Source of the DNA: an uncultured Collinsella sp. | GTDB lineage: Bacteria > Actinomycetota > Coriobacteriia > Coriobacteriales > Coriobacteriaceae | Assembly: GCA_900552425.1 (NCBI GenBank) | Contig: URZR01000072.1 | Location: 1-8,178 of the forward strand | Direction of reading: 5' to 3' | DNA: 8,178 bases | Shown here: one piece after another, positions 1 to 5,141 of the stretch | Layout: each line of letters begins with the position of its first letter | Numbering within the stretch: position 1 is the first letter of the stretch | The notes under the pieces: model-generated | What the model was told of the DNA's origin: nothing | What the model saw: the letters and a program-made list of their open reading frames with translations, nothing else | Database searches by the model: none | Translations under genes and position numbers: made by a program

Positions 1-70
1 GACGAAATGCTCGATGCCATAGAGGGGCGATAAGCAAGTCCAACAACTTGCTGCGCTGCCTCATAACAGC
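1..70. other. Window-edge stretch with no established gene
   Basis: A short plus-strand frame ends at TAA 31-33 and reads DEMLDAIEGR. It could be the tail of a convergent gene, but ten codons including ATA, GGG and CGA are not enough to decide. On the minus strand an ATG at 63-61 opens a frame (MRQRSKLLDLL...) that runs off the window, but it has no Shine-Dalgarno sequence and begins just after a terminator-like hairpin. A 7-bp inverted repeat, AGCAAGT (33-39) and ACTTGCT (46-52), overlaps the possible stop codon. I call neither frame a gene. Confidence 0.3.
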
Positions 71-115
71 AAAACGGCGAGCCACCCTCTCGGAGTGGCC
101 CGCCGTTCTCATTTT
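71..115. terminator. Probable bidirectional intrinsic terminator after lysS
   Basis: AACGGCG (73-79) pairs with CGCCGTT (101-107). After a one-base mismatch, GCCAC (81-85) pairs with GTGGC (95-99) around a 9-nt loop. Read on the minus strand the stem runs into TTTTGC, and on the plus strand into CTCATTTTG, so each direction has a short U-rich tail. It lies about 50 bp past the lysS stop, so it most likely ends the greA-lysS transcript and may also stop transcription entering from the left. Confidence 0.7.
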
Positions 116-159
116 GATGTACGCGCAAGGACCATAGAGCCTTCCGCCGCGAAGCGCCG

Positions 160-2142
160 TTAGTACAGCTTGGCGCCCGCGGGGATGGAATCATCCACGA
201 TCAGCACGTTCAGGCGCTCCTCGGGCTCCTCGCCCTCGGCAACGTTCTCGGCGTGCACCGCGGAGATGATCATGCCGCACGAATCGATACCCATCATCTT
301 GCGCGGGGGCAGGTTGGTGATGGCGATAAGCGTCTTGCCGACCAGGTCCTCGGGCTCGTAGTAATCATGGATGCCGGAGAGGATGGTGCGGTCGGTGCCG
401 GTGCCGTCATCGAGCGTAAAGTTCAGCAGCTTCTTGGACTTCTTGACGGCCTCGCATGCCTTGACCTTCACGGCGCGGAAGTCGCTCTTGGAGAAGGTAT
501 CAAAGTCGACGAACTCCTCAAACAGCGGCTCGACGGCAATCTTGGAATAATCAACCGTGGGCTTGAGCGGCTTGACGAAGGGGCTCGCGGTGTTGCCGGC
601 CTCGGCAGCTTTGGCAGCAGCGGCACCGGACTGGAAACCCTTCTCGGGCTTCATGTGCGGGAACAGCAGCACGTCGCGGATGGAAGCCTGGTTGGTGAGC
701 AGCATGACCACGCGGTCGATACCGATGCCGATGCCACCCGCGGGAGGCATACCGTACTCGAGGGCGCGCACGTAATCCTCGTCGTACTCCATGGCCTCAT
801 CGTCGCCACCGGCCTTCTCGGCCATCTGGGCAGCGAAGCGCTCGGCCTGGTCGACCGGGTCGTTGAGCTCGGAGAACGCGTTGGCGTACTCGTGACCGGC
901 GATGACCAGCTCAAAGCGATGGGTCAGGCGCGGATCATCCTCAAAGCGCTTGGCAAGCGGGCTAACCTCGATGGGGTAATCGCACACGAAGGTGGGGTTG
1001 ACGATGGTGTCCTCGCCCAGCTCGTCATAGATCTCGGCGATGATCTTGCCGGCGGTCCACTCGGGCTTAATCTCCAGGCCCTTCTCGCGTGCGGCGGCAG
1101 CAAGCTCCTCAACCGGCGTGTCGATGGTGACCTGCTTACCAATCACGTCAGAGACGATATCGGTCATGGAACGGCTTGCCCACTCACCAGAAAGGTCGAT
1201 GGTCTGGCCCTGGTACTCAATAACCTCGGGGTTGCCGATAGCCTTGTTAGCGGCCTTAATGACACCCTGGGCGAGCGCCTTCATGCCCTCGAGATCGGAG
1301 AAGGCGCGGTAGGCCTCCATCGTGGTGAACTCGGGGTTATGGGTAAGGTCCATACCCTCGTTGCGGAAGATGCGGCCGATCTCGAAAACGCGCTCAAAGC
1401 CGCCGACGATGCAGCGCTTGAGGTGCAGCTCGGTGGCGATACGCAGGTAGCACTCCTGATCGAGCGCGTTGAAGTGCGTGATGAACGGCTTGGCAGTAGC
1501 TCCGCCCTGGATGGTCTGCAGGATAGGAGTCTCGACCTCCATGTAGCCATCGGACTCCATAAAGCGGCGGAACGTGGAGAGGATCTGCGAGCGCTTGCGG
1601 AAGGTCTCGCGAACGTCGTCGTTGGCGATCAGGTCGACATAACGCTGACGATAGCGGGTCTCCTTGTCGGAGAGACCGTGGAACTTCTCGGGCAGCGGGC
1701 GAACGGCCTTGGACAGCAGCGTCGCGCTCTTGGGGGCAACGGAAAGCTGACCACGCTTGGTACGCACGACCACGCCGGTCACGCCCAGGATATCGCCCAG
1801 GTCGAGGGCCTTGAGCGTATTCCAGGCGGCCTCGTCCATATCGTTGATGCGGCAGAACAGCTGGATCTCGCCGGTCGCGTCGCGCACGACGATGAACATG
1901 ATCTTGCCCTGACCGCGCTTGGCGACCACACGGCCGCCGATCTTCACGACGTCCTCGGTGTCCTCGCCATCGGTGAGCTCGGCGTACTTAGTCTCGATGT
2001 CGACGACGTAGTCCTCAATCTCGGAGTGCTCGGGATAGGGGTTCTGGCCCGCCTCGAACAGGGCGGCGCGCTTGGCCAGGCGGGTGGCGCGCTCGTCGTT
2101 GAGCGTCGATGCCTGATCGGCGGCGTTCTGGTTCTCTGCCAT
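160..2142 (-). CDS. lysS: Class II lysyl-tRNA synthetase with C-terminal tRNA-binding (Trbp111/MetRS-type) domain
   Basis: Charges tRNA-Lys with lysine using ATP, in the cytoplasm. The N-terminal OB-fold that reads the anticodon spans roughly residues 65-150. The class II catalytic core follows to about residue 500, with motif 2 at RIFRNEGMDLTHNPEFT (257-273) and motif 3 at GGIGIGIDRVVMLL (469-482). A usual bacterial LysRS ends near residue 500. This one continues through an Ala/Pro-rich linker (about 501-540) into a second OB-type domain (about 545-660) resembling the C-terminal domain of MetRS, with KLLNFTLDDG, ILSGI, YEPEDLVGK, NLPPRKMMGI and GMIISA. The ATG is chosen because GAGGAG lies 7 nt upstream (2150-2155). 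The stop is TAA. It follows greA after 79 nt that contain a hairpin. The LysRS identity is certain and the extra domain is nearly so; its role is inferred. Confidence 0.97.
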   Translation of the reverse strand: MAENQNAADQASTLNDERATRLAKRAALFEAGQNPYPEHSEIEDYVVDIETKYAELTDGEDTEDVVKIGGRVVAKRGQGKIMFIVVRDATGEIQLFCRINDMDEAAWNTLKALDLGDILGVTGVVVRTKRGQLSVAPKSATLLSKAVRPLPEKFHGLSDKETRYRQRYVDLIANDDVRETFRKRSQILSTFRRFMESDGYMEVETPILQTIQGGATAKPFITHFNALDQECYLRIATELHLKRCIVGGFERVFEIGRIFRNEGMDLTHNPEFTTMEAYRAFSDLEGMKALAQGVIKAANKAIGNPEVIEYQGQTIDLSGEWASRSMTDIVSDVIGKQVTIDTPVEELAAAAREKGLEIKPEWTAGKIIAEIYDELGEDTIVNPTFVCDYPIEVSPLAKRFEDDPRLTHRFELVIAGHEYANAFSELNDPVDQAERFAAQMAEKAGGDDEAMEYDEDYVRALEYGMPPAGGIGIGIDRVVMLLTNQASIRDVLLFPHMKPEKGFQSGAAAAKAAEAGNTASPFVKPLKPTVDYSKIAVEPLFEEFVDFDTFSKSDFRAVKVKACEAVKKSKKLLNFTLDDGTGTDRTILSGIHDYYEPEDLVGKTLIAITNLPPRKMMGIDSCGMIISAVHAENVAEGEEPEERLNVLIVDDSIPAGAKLY

Positions 2143-2149
2143 AAGTTAG

Positions 2150-2155
2150 CTCCTC
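2150..2155 (-). promoter_or_regulatory. Ribosome binding site of lysS
   Basis: GAGGAG on the minus strand, 7 nt before the ATG at 2142. It fixes the lysS start. Confidence 0.85.
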
Positions 2156-2163
2156 AAATTAAA

Positions 2164-2194
2164 TCGCTCCCCAGGATTCGGTCCCAGGGAGCGA
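2164..2194 (-). promoter_or_regulatory. Hairpin in the greA-lysS spacer (leader or attenuator-like)
   Basis: A perfect 8-bp stem, TCGCTCCC / GGGAGCGA (arms 2164-2171 and 2187-2194), encloses a 15-nt loop. On the minus strand it is followed by ATTTAATTT and then the lysS Shine-Dalgarno sequence at 2150-2155. The following tract is broken by A residues, so termination would be partial at best. The structure ends only 8 nt before the Shine-Dalgarno, so it could tune lysS relative to greA by attenuation or by affecting ribosome access. Confidence 0.5.
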
Positions 2195-2221
2195 AAACAT
2201 ACCTTTACGCGGGACCGTGGT

Positions 2222-2692
2222 CTAGCGTGCGATCTTTGCGATGGTGTAGACGCGGGTCTTGCCCGAAGGCGTAACGACCTCGACGGAGTCGCCCTCGCCG
2301 TGACCGATGATGGCATGGCCGACCGGAGACTCGTTGGAGATCTTGTGCTCGAGCGAGTTGGTCTCGGTGGTACCGACGAGCGTGACTTCCATGACCTCAC
2401 CGTTGGGATCGATCAGAGAAACGGTGGAACCGATGGAGACGGTCAGATCGCCCGTGGTGGCAGCAACCTGAGCGTTGGCGAGGATGGCCTGAATCTCGGC
2501 AATGCGAGCAGCATTCTGGGCCTGCTTGTCCTTGGCGGCGTCGTACTCGGAGTTCTCCGAAAGGTCGCCGAACGCGCGGGCTTCCTTGATGTCCTCGACG
2601 ATCTCCTTGGCGTAATCGCCCTCACGCCAAGCGAGCTCCTCGACGAGCTTCTGGCGGCCCTCAGCGGTCAGTACGATCTGGCTTGCGTCCAT
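2222..2692 (-). CDS. greA: Transcription elongation factor GreA
   Basis: GreA enters the secondary channel of RNA polymerase and stimulates cleavage of backtracked RNA, rescuing stalled complexes. At 156 residues it has the usual family length. Residues 1-78 form the antiparallel coiled coil. Its tip carries the conserved acidic signature GDLSENSEYDAAKD (42-55), where D43 and E46 correspond to the acidic tip residues of E. coli GreA. Residues 80-156 form the FKBP-like C-terminal domain, with the typical ISNESPVGHAIIG and EVVTPSG stretches. GGGGAG lies 8 nt before the ATG (2701-2706). The stop is TAG. It follows the tatA terminator closely, so it probably begins a greA-lysS transcription unit, an arrangement also found in other bacteria. 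Confidence 0.97.
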   Translation of the reverse strand: MDASQIVLTAEGRQKLVEELAWREGDYAKEIVEDIKEARAFGDLSENSEYDAAKDKQAQNAARIAEIQAILANAQVAATTGDLTVSIGSTVSLIDPNGEVMEVTLVGTTETNSLEHKISNESPVGHAIIGHGEGDSVEVVTPSGKTRVYTIAKIAR

Positions 2693-2707
2693 ACGGATAT
2701 CTCCCCA

Positions 2708-2733
2708 ACTATGATGTAACGATCAACTGTCAA
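2708..2733 (-). promoter_or_regulatory. Candidate promoter of greA-lysS
   Basis: A perfect -35 hexamer TTGACA lies at 2728-2733, just after the tatA terminator. The best -10 I can find is CATAGT (2708-2713) at a short 14-nt spacing, so the -10 is doubtful. A start here would give a very short leader, because the greA Shine-Dalgarno is at 2701-2706. The gap between the upstream terminator and greA leaves little room for any other promoter, although read-through is possible. Confidence 0.3.
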
Positions 2734-2740
2734 CAAAACG

Positions 2741-2773
2741 AAAAAGACCGGCTAGCCTGCGGGCAAGCCGGTC
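2741..2773 (-). terminator. Intrinsic terminator of tatA
   Basis: GACCGGCT / AGCCGGTC form a perfect 8-bp GC-rich stem (arms 2746-2753 and 2766-2773) around a 12-nt loop. On the minus strand it is followed by TTTTTCGTTTTG. This is a standard Rho-independent terminator 26 bp past the tatA stop. Confidence 0.9.
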
Positions 2774-2798
2774 AGGTGCTCACCCCAAAGGGATGGGA

Positions 2799-3074
2799 CT
2801 ACTCTGCGTCCGCGTCGCTGTCCTCTGCCTTCTTTTGCTTGGCAGCAGCGAGCTTGGCCTCGAGCTCTGCGATCTCCTTGTCCTCCTTGGACTCCTCGAC
2901 CACAACGTCCTCGGCCTGCTTGGTTTCGCCCTTATCGTCGCCCTCCATACCCTCGCGGATATTCTTGACGGTAGAGCCGAGGGACTTGCCGAGCTTCGGC
3001 AGGTTCTTAGGCCCGAAGATAATCAGGACAACAACGAGAATAATGATGAGCTCAGGAGCCCTCAGTCCAAACAT
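2799..3074 (-). CDS. tatA: Sec-independent protein translocase subunit TatA
   Basis: TatA oligomerises in the cytoplasmic membrane to form the passage for folded proteins carrying twin-arginine signals. The protein has 91 residues. A short periplasmic start and a single membrane helix (about residues 7-20, LRAPELIIILVVVLIIF region) lead to the invariant FG hinge (F20-G21). An amphipathic helix follows, PKNLPKLGKSLGSTVKNIREG (22-42). The tail from about 45 is charged and helical, rich in Glu, Lys and Asp, as is typical of TatA/E. The ATG at 3074 has GGAGG 5 nt upstream; reading further upstream would run into the tRNA gene, so that extension is rejected. The stop is TAG. It stands alone between its own promoter and terminator, with no tatB or tatC in the window. 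TatB is less likely given the short hinge and tail. Confidence 0.9.
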   Translation of the reverse strand: MFGLRAPELIIILVVVLIIFGPKNLPKLGKSLGSTVKNIREGMEGDDKGETKQAEDVVVEESKEDKEIAELEAKLAAAKQKKAEDSDADAE

Positions 3075-3079
3075 GTAGA

Positions 3080-3084
3080 CCTCC
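3080..3084 (-). promoter_or_regulatory. Ribosome binding site of tatA
   Basis: GGAGG on the minus strand, 5 nt before the ATG at 3074. It decides the short, 91-residue tatA start. Confidence 0.8.
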
Positions 3085-3110
3085 ACAATACAGCGAGACA
3101 AGCTCGAATG

Positions 3111-3139
3111 AGTATACCGCGGGTGCCGCGGTATCACAA
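3111..3139 (-). promoter_or_regulatory. Sigma-70-type promoter of tatA with palindromic spacer
   Basis: On the minus strand, -35 TTGTGA (3134-3139) and -10 TATACT (3111-3116) are separated by an ideal 17 bp. The match is 4 of 6 and 5 of 6 to consensus. The predicted start near 3104 gives a leader of about 30 nt. The spacer and the adjoining edges of both hexamers form a perfect 9-bp inverted repeat (see next entry). Confidence 0.7.
3114..3134. repeat. Perfect palindrome ATACCGCGG-n3-CCGCGGTAT in the tatA promoter
   Basis: The arms at 3114-3122 and 3126-3134 are perfectly complementary around a 3-nt centre. The palindrome fills the space between -35 and -10 and overlaps the -10 by three bases. 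Because it lies upstream of the predicted transcript start, it would act as DNA, for example as an operator for a dimeric regulator, rather than as an RNA hairpin. The regulator is unknown. Confidence 0.7.
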
Positions 3140-3147
3140 CAATAGCT

Positions 3148-3175
3148 AAAAAAAGGGACCGCAAGAAGCGGTCCC
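3148..3175 (-). terminator. Intrinsic terminator of tRNA-Pro
   Basis: GGGACCGC / GCGGTCCC form a perfect 8-bp stem (arms 3155-3162 and 3168-3175) with a 5-nt loop. On the minus strand it is followed by seven T residues (3148-3154). It lies 11 bp past the tRNA CCA end and ends 8 bp before the tatA -35 element. Confidence 0.93.
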
Positions 3176-3186
3176 TCCTCATGCTC

Positions 3187-3263
3187 TGGTCGGGTTGACT
3201 GGATTTGAACCAGCGACCCCTGCGTCCCGAACGCAGTGCTCTACCAAACTGAGCCACAACCCG
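3187..3263 (-). tRNA. tRNA-Pro, anticodon CGG
   Basis: A full cloverleaf can be folded by eye on the minus strand. The acceptor stem CGGGTTG / CAACCCG is 7 bp and perfect, with the C1-G72 pair usual for bacterial tRNA-Pro. The D-arm is GCTC / GAGC with GG in its loop. The anticodon stem is CTGCG / CGCAG around the loop TTCGGGA, giving anticodon CGG and G37. The variable loop has five bases. The T-arm is GCTGG / CCAGT with loop TTCAAAT. The discriminator is A and the 3' CCA is encoded (3187-3189). It reads CCG codons, which are common in GC-rich genes. Confidence 0.97.
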
Positions 3264-3274
3264 TTAGCTCGACT

Positions 3275-3283
3275 ATAGTAACA
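3275..3283 (-). promoter_or_regulatory. Candidate extended -10 promoter of tRNA-Pro
   Basis: TGTTACTAT on the minus strand fits the extended -10 pattern TGn-TATAAT and ends 11 bp before the mature tRNA. No convincing -35 is present. A start here would give a very short 5' leader for RNase P to remove. Read-through from ispE, which ends 49 bp upstream, is also possible. Confidence 0.4.
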
Positions 3284-3312
3284 AAGATTTTCGCCGCGTG
3301 CTAGAGAAATTT

Positions 3313-4209
3313 TTATTTCTTTGGCGCTTCAATGCGAACCGTGTTGGGAATGAGCTCCGTCGCGCAGGACCACCAGCCGTTTTGCAGGGCAGCGTCGGCA
3401 AGCCTTTCGGCCGTGACGGCGGTGTCGCAAATGGCAAACGAGCAGGCGCCCGATCCGCACACATCTACAGCAACGGCGCCGTCCCGTTTACGCAGCCAAT
3501 CGAGCACCGTTTGAATCTGCGGCTCCATCTGTGCGGAAATGACACCCAGGTTGTTATGGATGAGCGCATATGCCGTCTCGGCATCGCCAGCACGCAAGGC
3601 AGAAGCTATCGCGCCGGGCTTGTCTGCAGGCACTGGGGCCTCGTCAAAACGTCGATAGGCTTCAATTGTTGAAACGCTTGCCTCGCGCGGCTTGACCAGC
3701 ACGACGGGTGTCGCAGGTAGTACGGGGTACTCGGTGGCCAGCACGTCTCCCCCACCCACGTAAAACGCAGGGCTGGCATGCAAAAAGAAGGGAACGTCAG
3801 CGCCAATGCCCCGTGCAATGTCGTCGAGCGCGGGGTCGGTGCGATCAATTCCCCAGAGCTCCGCCAAGGCAACAATGACCGCGGCCGCATCCGTCGAGGG
3901 GCCGCCCAAGCCGGCGCACAATGGAATGCGCTTCTCAATCGTCACGCAGATGTTTGCCTCGCGACCATAATGCTCGGCCATAGCAGCGGCTGCACGATAC
4001 GCCGTATTCTTTTGCATGGGAAAGTCGGATGCCGGAATCGTCTGGACGGTCAGCGCCTGCGCCGGCGTGACCGTCACGGTATCGGAAAGGCCGACGGCTG
4101 CCATCAGGGAATCGACCCTGTGGTAGCCGCGGGCGTCACGCTCGGTATGAACCCCCAGATAGAGGTTGATCTTTGCCGGCGCGGAAAGGGTCAGGGACCA
4201 ATCGGTCAC
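3313..4209 (-). CDS. ispE: 4-diphosphocytidyl-2-C-methyl-D-erythritol kinase
   Basis: A GHMP-family kinase that phosphorylates the 2-hydroxyl of CDP-methylerythritol, a step of the non-mevalonate (MEP) route to isoprenoids. It has 298 residues, close to the usual 280-300. Visible motifs are PAKINLYL (11-18, with the catalytic-site Lys13), GYHRVDSL (28-35), the ATP loop PLCAGLGGPSTDAA (96-109), GADVPFF (136-142, with the likely catalytic Asp138) and CGSGACSFA (251-259). The ATP loop carries Pro104 where most IspE proteins have Gly. The start is GTG, supported by GAGGAG 8 nt upstream inside the preceding gene. Only 2 nt separate it from the upstream TAG, so translation is probably coupled to veg. 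The stop is TAA. Confidence 0.95.
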   Translation of the reverse strand: MTDWSLTLSAPAKINLYLGVHTERDARGYHRVDSLMAAVGLSDTVTVTPAQALTVQTIPASDFPMQKNTAYRAAAAMAEHYGREANICVTIEKRIPLCAGLGGPSTDAAAVIVALAELWGIDRTDPALDDIARGIGADVPFFLHASPAFYVGGGDVLATEYPVLPATPVVLVKPREASVSTIEAYRRFDEAPVPADKPGAIASALRAGDAETAYALIHNNLGVISAQMEPQIQTVLDWLRKRDGAVAVDVCGSGACSFAICDTAVTAERLADAALQNGWWSCATELIPNTVRIEAPKK

Positions 4210-4211
4210 CG

Positions 4212-4508
4212 CTAGTGCTCCTCGAGCTGATTGCCGAGCGGAGTAAAGATGTGCTCACCGCTCTCGGGGTCGAACAGCTCGACCTGACCGGTAAGGACGT
4301 CGATGTACTGGTAGGACTGACGCGACTTGCGGCCGCGGCGTTCGTCAACCTCGACGATAAAGACTGCCGGATGGACGCTCTTGATGGTGCCCATGCGCTC
4401 GACGACGCGGGTGCGGCCCATGTTGGCCTTCACCTTAACGCGATCGCCCACCATATCGGTCAGCTTCTCGTGGATGTCGTCGACGTGATTGACTTCCATC
4501 TCTTCCAT
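4212..4508 (-). CDS. veg: Veg family protein (DUF1021)
   Basis: A small protein of 98 residues. The stretch from about residue 12 to 85 resembles Bacillus subtilis Veg: DIHEKL near the start, RVKVKANMGRTRVVERMGTI, HPAVFIVEVDE, and SYQYIDVLTGQVELF near the end. Veg is a small beta-rich protein; in B. subtilis it has been linked to biofilm gene control, but its biochemical role is not settled. I chose the ATG at 4508 because GGAGG lies 8 nt upstream; a TTG at 4532 would lengthen it by eight residues but has no such site. It ends in GAG GAG CAC TAG, and the two Glu codons form the ispE ribosome-binding site. In B. subtilis veg also lies just upstream of ispE (with sspF between), which supports the call. 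Confidence 0.85.
   Translation of the reverse strand: MEEMEVNHVDDIHEKLTDMVGDRVKVKANMGRTRVVERMGTIKSVHPAVFIVEVDERRGRKSRQSYQYIDVLTGQVELFDPESGEHIFTPLGNQLEEH
4218..4223 (-). promoter_or_regulatory. Ribosome binding site of ispE inside veg
   Basis: GAGGAG, 8 nt before the GTG start of ispE, is made of the two Glu codons near the end of veg. It supports the GTG start and implies translational coupling. Confidence 0.8.
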
Positions 4509-4516
4509 GAACAGGG

Positions 4517-4521
4517 CCTCC
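4517..4521 (-). promoter_or_regulatory. Ribosome binding site of veg
   Basis: GGAGG on the minus strand, 8 nt before the ATG at 4508. It decides for this start over the in-frame TTG at 4532. Confidence 0.8.
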
Positions 4522-4535
4522 AGAAGGTGCAATTC

Positions 4536-4555
4536 AAAAAGGGGATAATACCCCT
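4536..4555 (-). terminator. Small terminator-like hairpin in the veg leader
   Basis: AGGGG and CCCCT (5 bp, arms 4540-4544 and 4551-4555) enclose a 6-nt loop and are followed on the minus strand by five T residues. It lies between the predicted veg promoter and the veg ribosome-binding site. It could act as an attenuator, but a 5-bp stem is weak. Confidence 0.4.
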
Positions 4556-4575
4556 AAGATAGACAAAACTCTAAT

Positions 4576-4605
4576 ACTATAGCACCCTGTTGCCGCCATA
4601 CGCAA
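4576..4605 (-). promoter_or_regulatory. Predicted promoter of veg-ispE
   Basis: On the minus strand, -10 TATAGT (4576-4581, 5 of 6) lies 18 bp from a weak -35 TTGCGT (4600-4605, 3 of 6). The predicted start near 4569 gives a leader of about 60 nt that includes the small hairpin. The 183-bp gap between dtd and veg contains no gene, which fits a new transcription unit here. Confidence 0.5.
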
Positions 4606-4642
4606 GTAGCTAAATAAACCCCGTCCCAAATACGTACCAGAC

Positions 4643-4703
4643 GACAACCTCGCATGACCAGTTGTTACGCGGTTTGGTAAAACCGCGTAACCTAAAGGTT
4701 GTC
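4643..4703. repeat. Nested inverted repeat at the end of dtd
   Basis: The inner part is a perfect 12-bp stem, GTTACGCGGTTT / AAACCGCGTAAC (4664-4675 and 4680-4691), with a 4-nt loop, starting directly after the dtd TAG. The outer part is a perfect 8-bp repeat, GACAACCT (4643-4650) and AGGTTGTC (4696-4703); the second copy includes the last sense codons of dtd. No T tract follows on either strand. It may be a U-less terminator or 3' stabiliser for the rdgB-dtd transcript, or a DNA site upstream of the veg promoter. Confidence 0.75.
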
Positions 4704-5138
4704 CGTGTCCAAGACGATGGTGAATGGGCCGTCGTTGACCAAGTCGACTTTCATATCGGCGCCAAAGATGCCGTGCGCCACGTGTTCGACATCTTGGCGA
4801 ACGAGCGTCAGGAAGTACTCGTAGAGCTCGTTGGCGACATCGGGGGCGCCGGCATCCGTAAACGATGGGCGGCGGCCGTGACGGCAATCGGCGAACAGCG
4901 TGAACTGCGACACTACGAGAACCTCGCCGTCGACATCGGCAAGTGCCAGGTTGGTCTTGCCGTTCTCGTCCTCGTTAATGCGCAAGCCCCGGAGCTTGCC
5001 CCACAGTTTATCGGCCTCGGCGCGCGTGTCGCCGTGGCCCACGCCCAGCAGCACCAGATAGCCGCGCCCAATTTTACCCACGCACTCGCCGTCGACCGTC
5101 ACGCCGGCGTTGAGTACGCGCTGCACCACCGCACGCAC
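4692..5138 (-). CDS. dtd: D-aminoacyl-tRNA deacylase
   Basis: Hydrolyses D-amino acids (and, in this family, mischarged glycine) from tRNA, keeping them out of protein synthesis. It acts in the cytoplasm as a homodimer. The protein has 148 residues, the usual length. It shows the N-terminal MRAVVQRV strand, RINEDENGKTNLAL (53-66), the active-site strand SQFTLFAD (77-84) followed by HGRRPSF, and the cross-subunit Gly-cisPro motif NDGPFT (135-140). All key elements are present. The start is GTG, 3 nt after the TAG of rdgB, with GAGGAG 6 nt upstream inside rdgB, so the two are translationally coupled. The stop TAG abuts a large hairpin. Confidence 0.96.
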   Translation of the reverse strand: MRAVVQRVLNAGVTVDGECVGKIGRGYLVLLGVGHGDTRAEADKLWGKLRGLRINEDENGKTNLALADVDGEVLVVSQFTLFADCRHGRRPSFTDAGAPDVANELYEYFLTLVRQDVEHVAHGIFGADMKVDLVNDGPFTIVLDTDNL

Positions 5139-5141
5139 GGC

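Noticed and set aside
253..2274. A 673-codon open frame on the plus strand opposite lysS
   Set aside because: It lies fully antisense to an unmistakable lysS, is low-complexity and rich in Leu, Val, Gly, Asp and His as expected from reading GC-biased codons backwards, and shows no family motif.
3075..3257. An N-terminal extension of tatA into the tRNA gene
   Set aside because: The extension reads through the tRNA, its terminator and the tatA promoter, and the residues before MFGLRAPEL look nothing like TatA. The ATG at 3074 has a good ribosome-binding site.
3301..3320. AGAAAT / ATTTCT hairpin at the ispE stop as a terminator
   Set aside because: The stem is all but one pair A-T and no T tract follows in the minus-strand direction.
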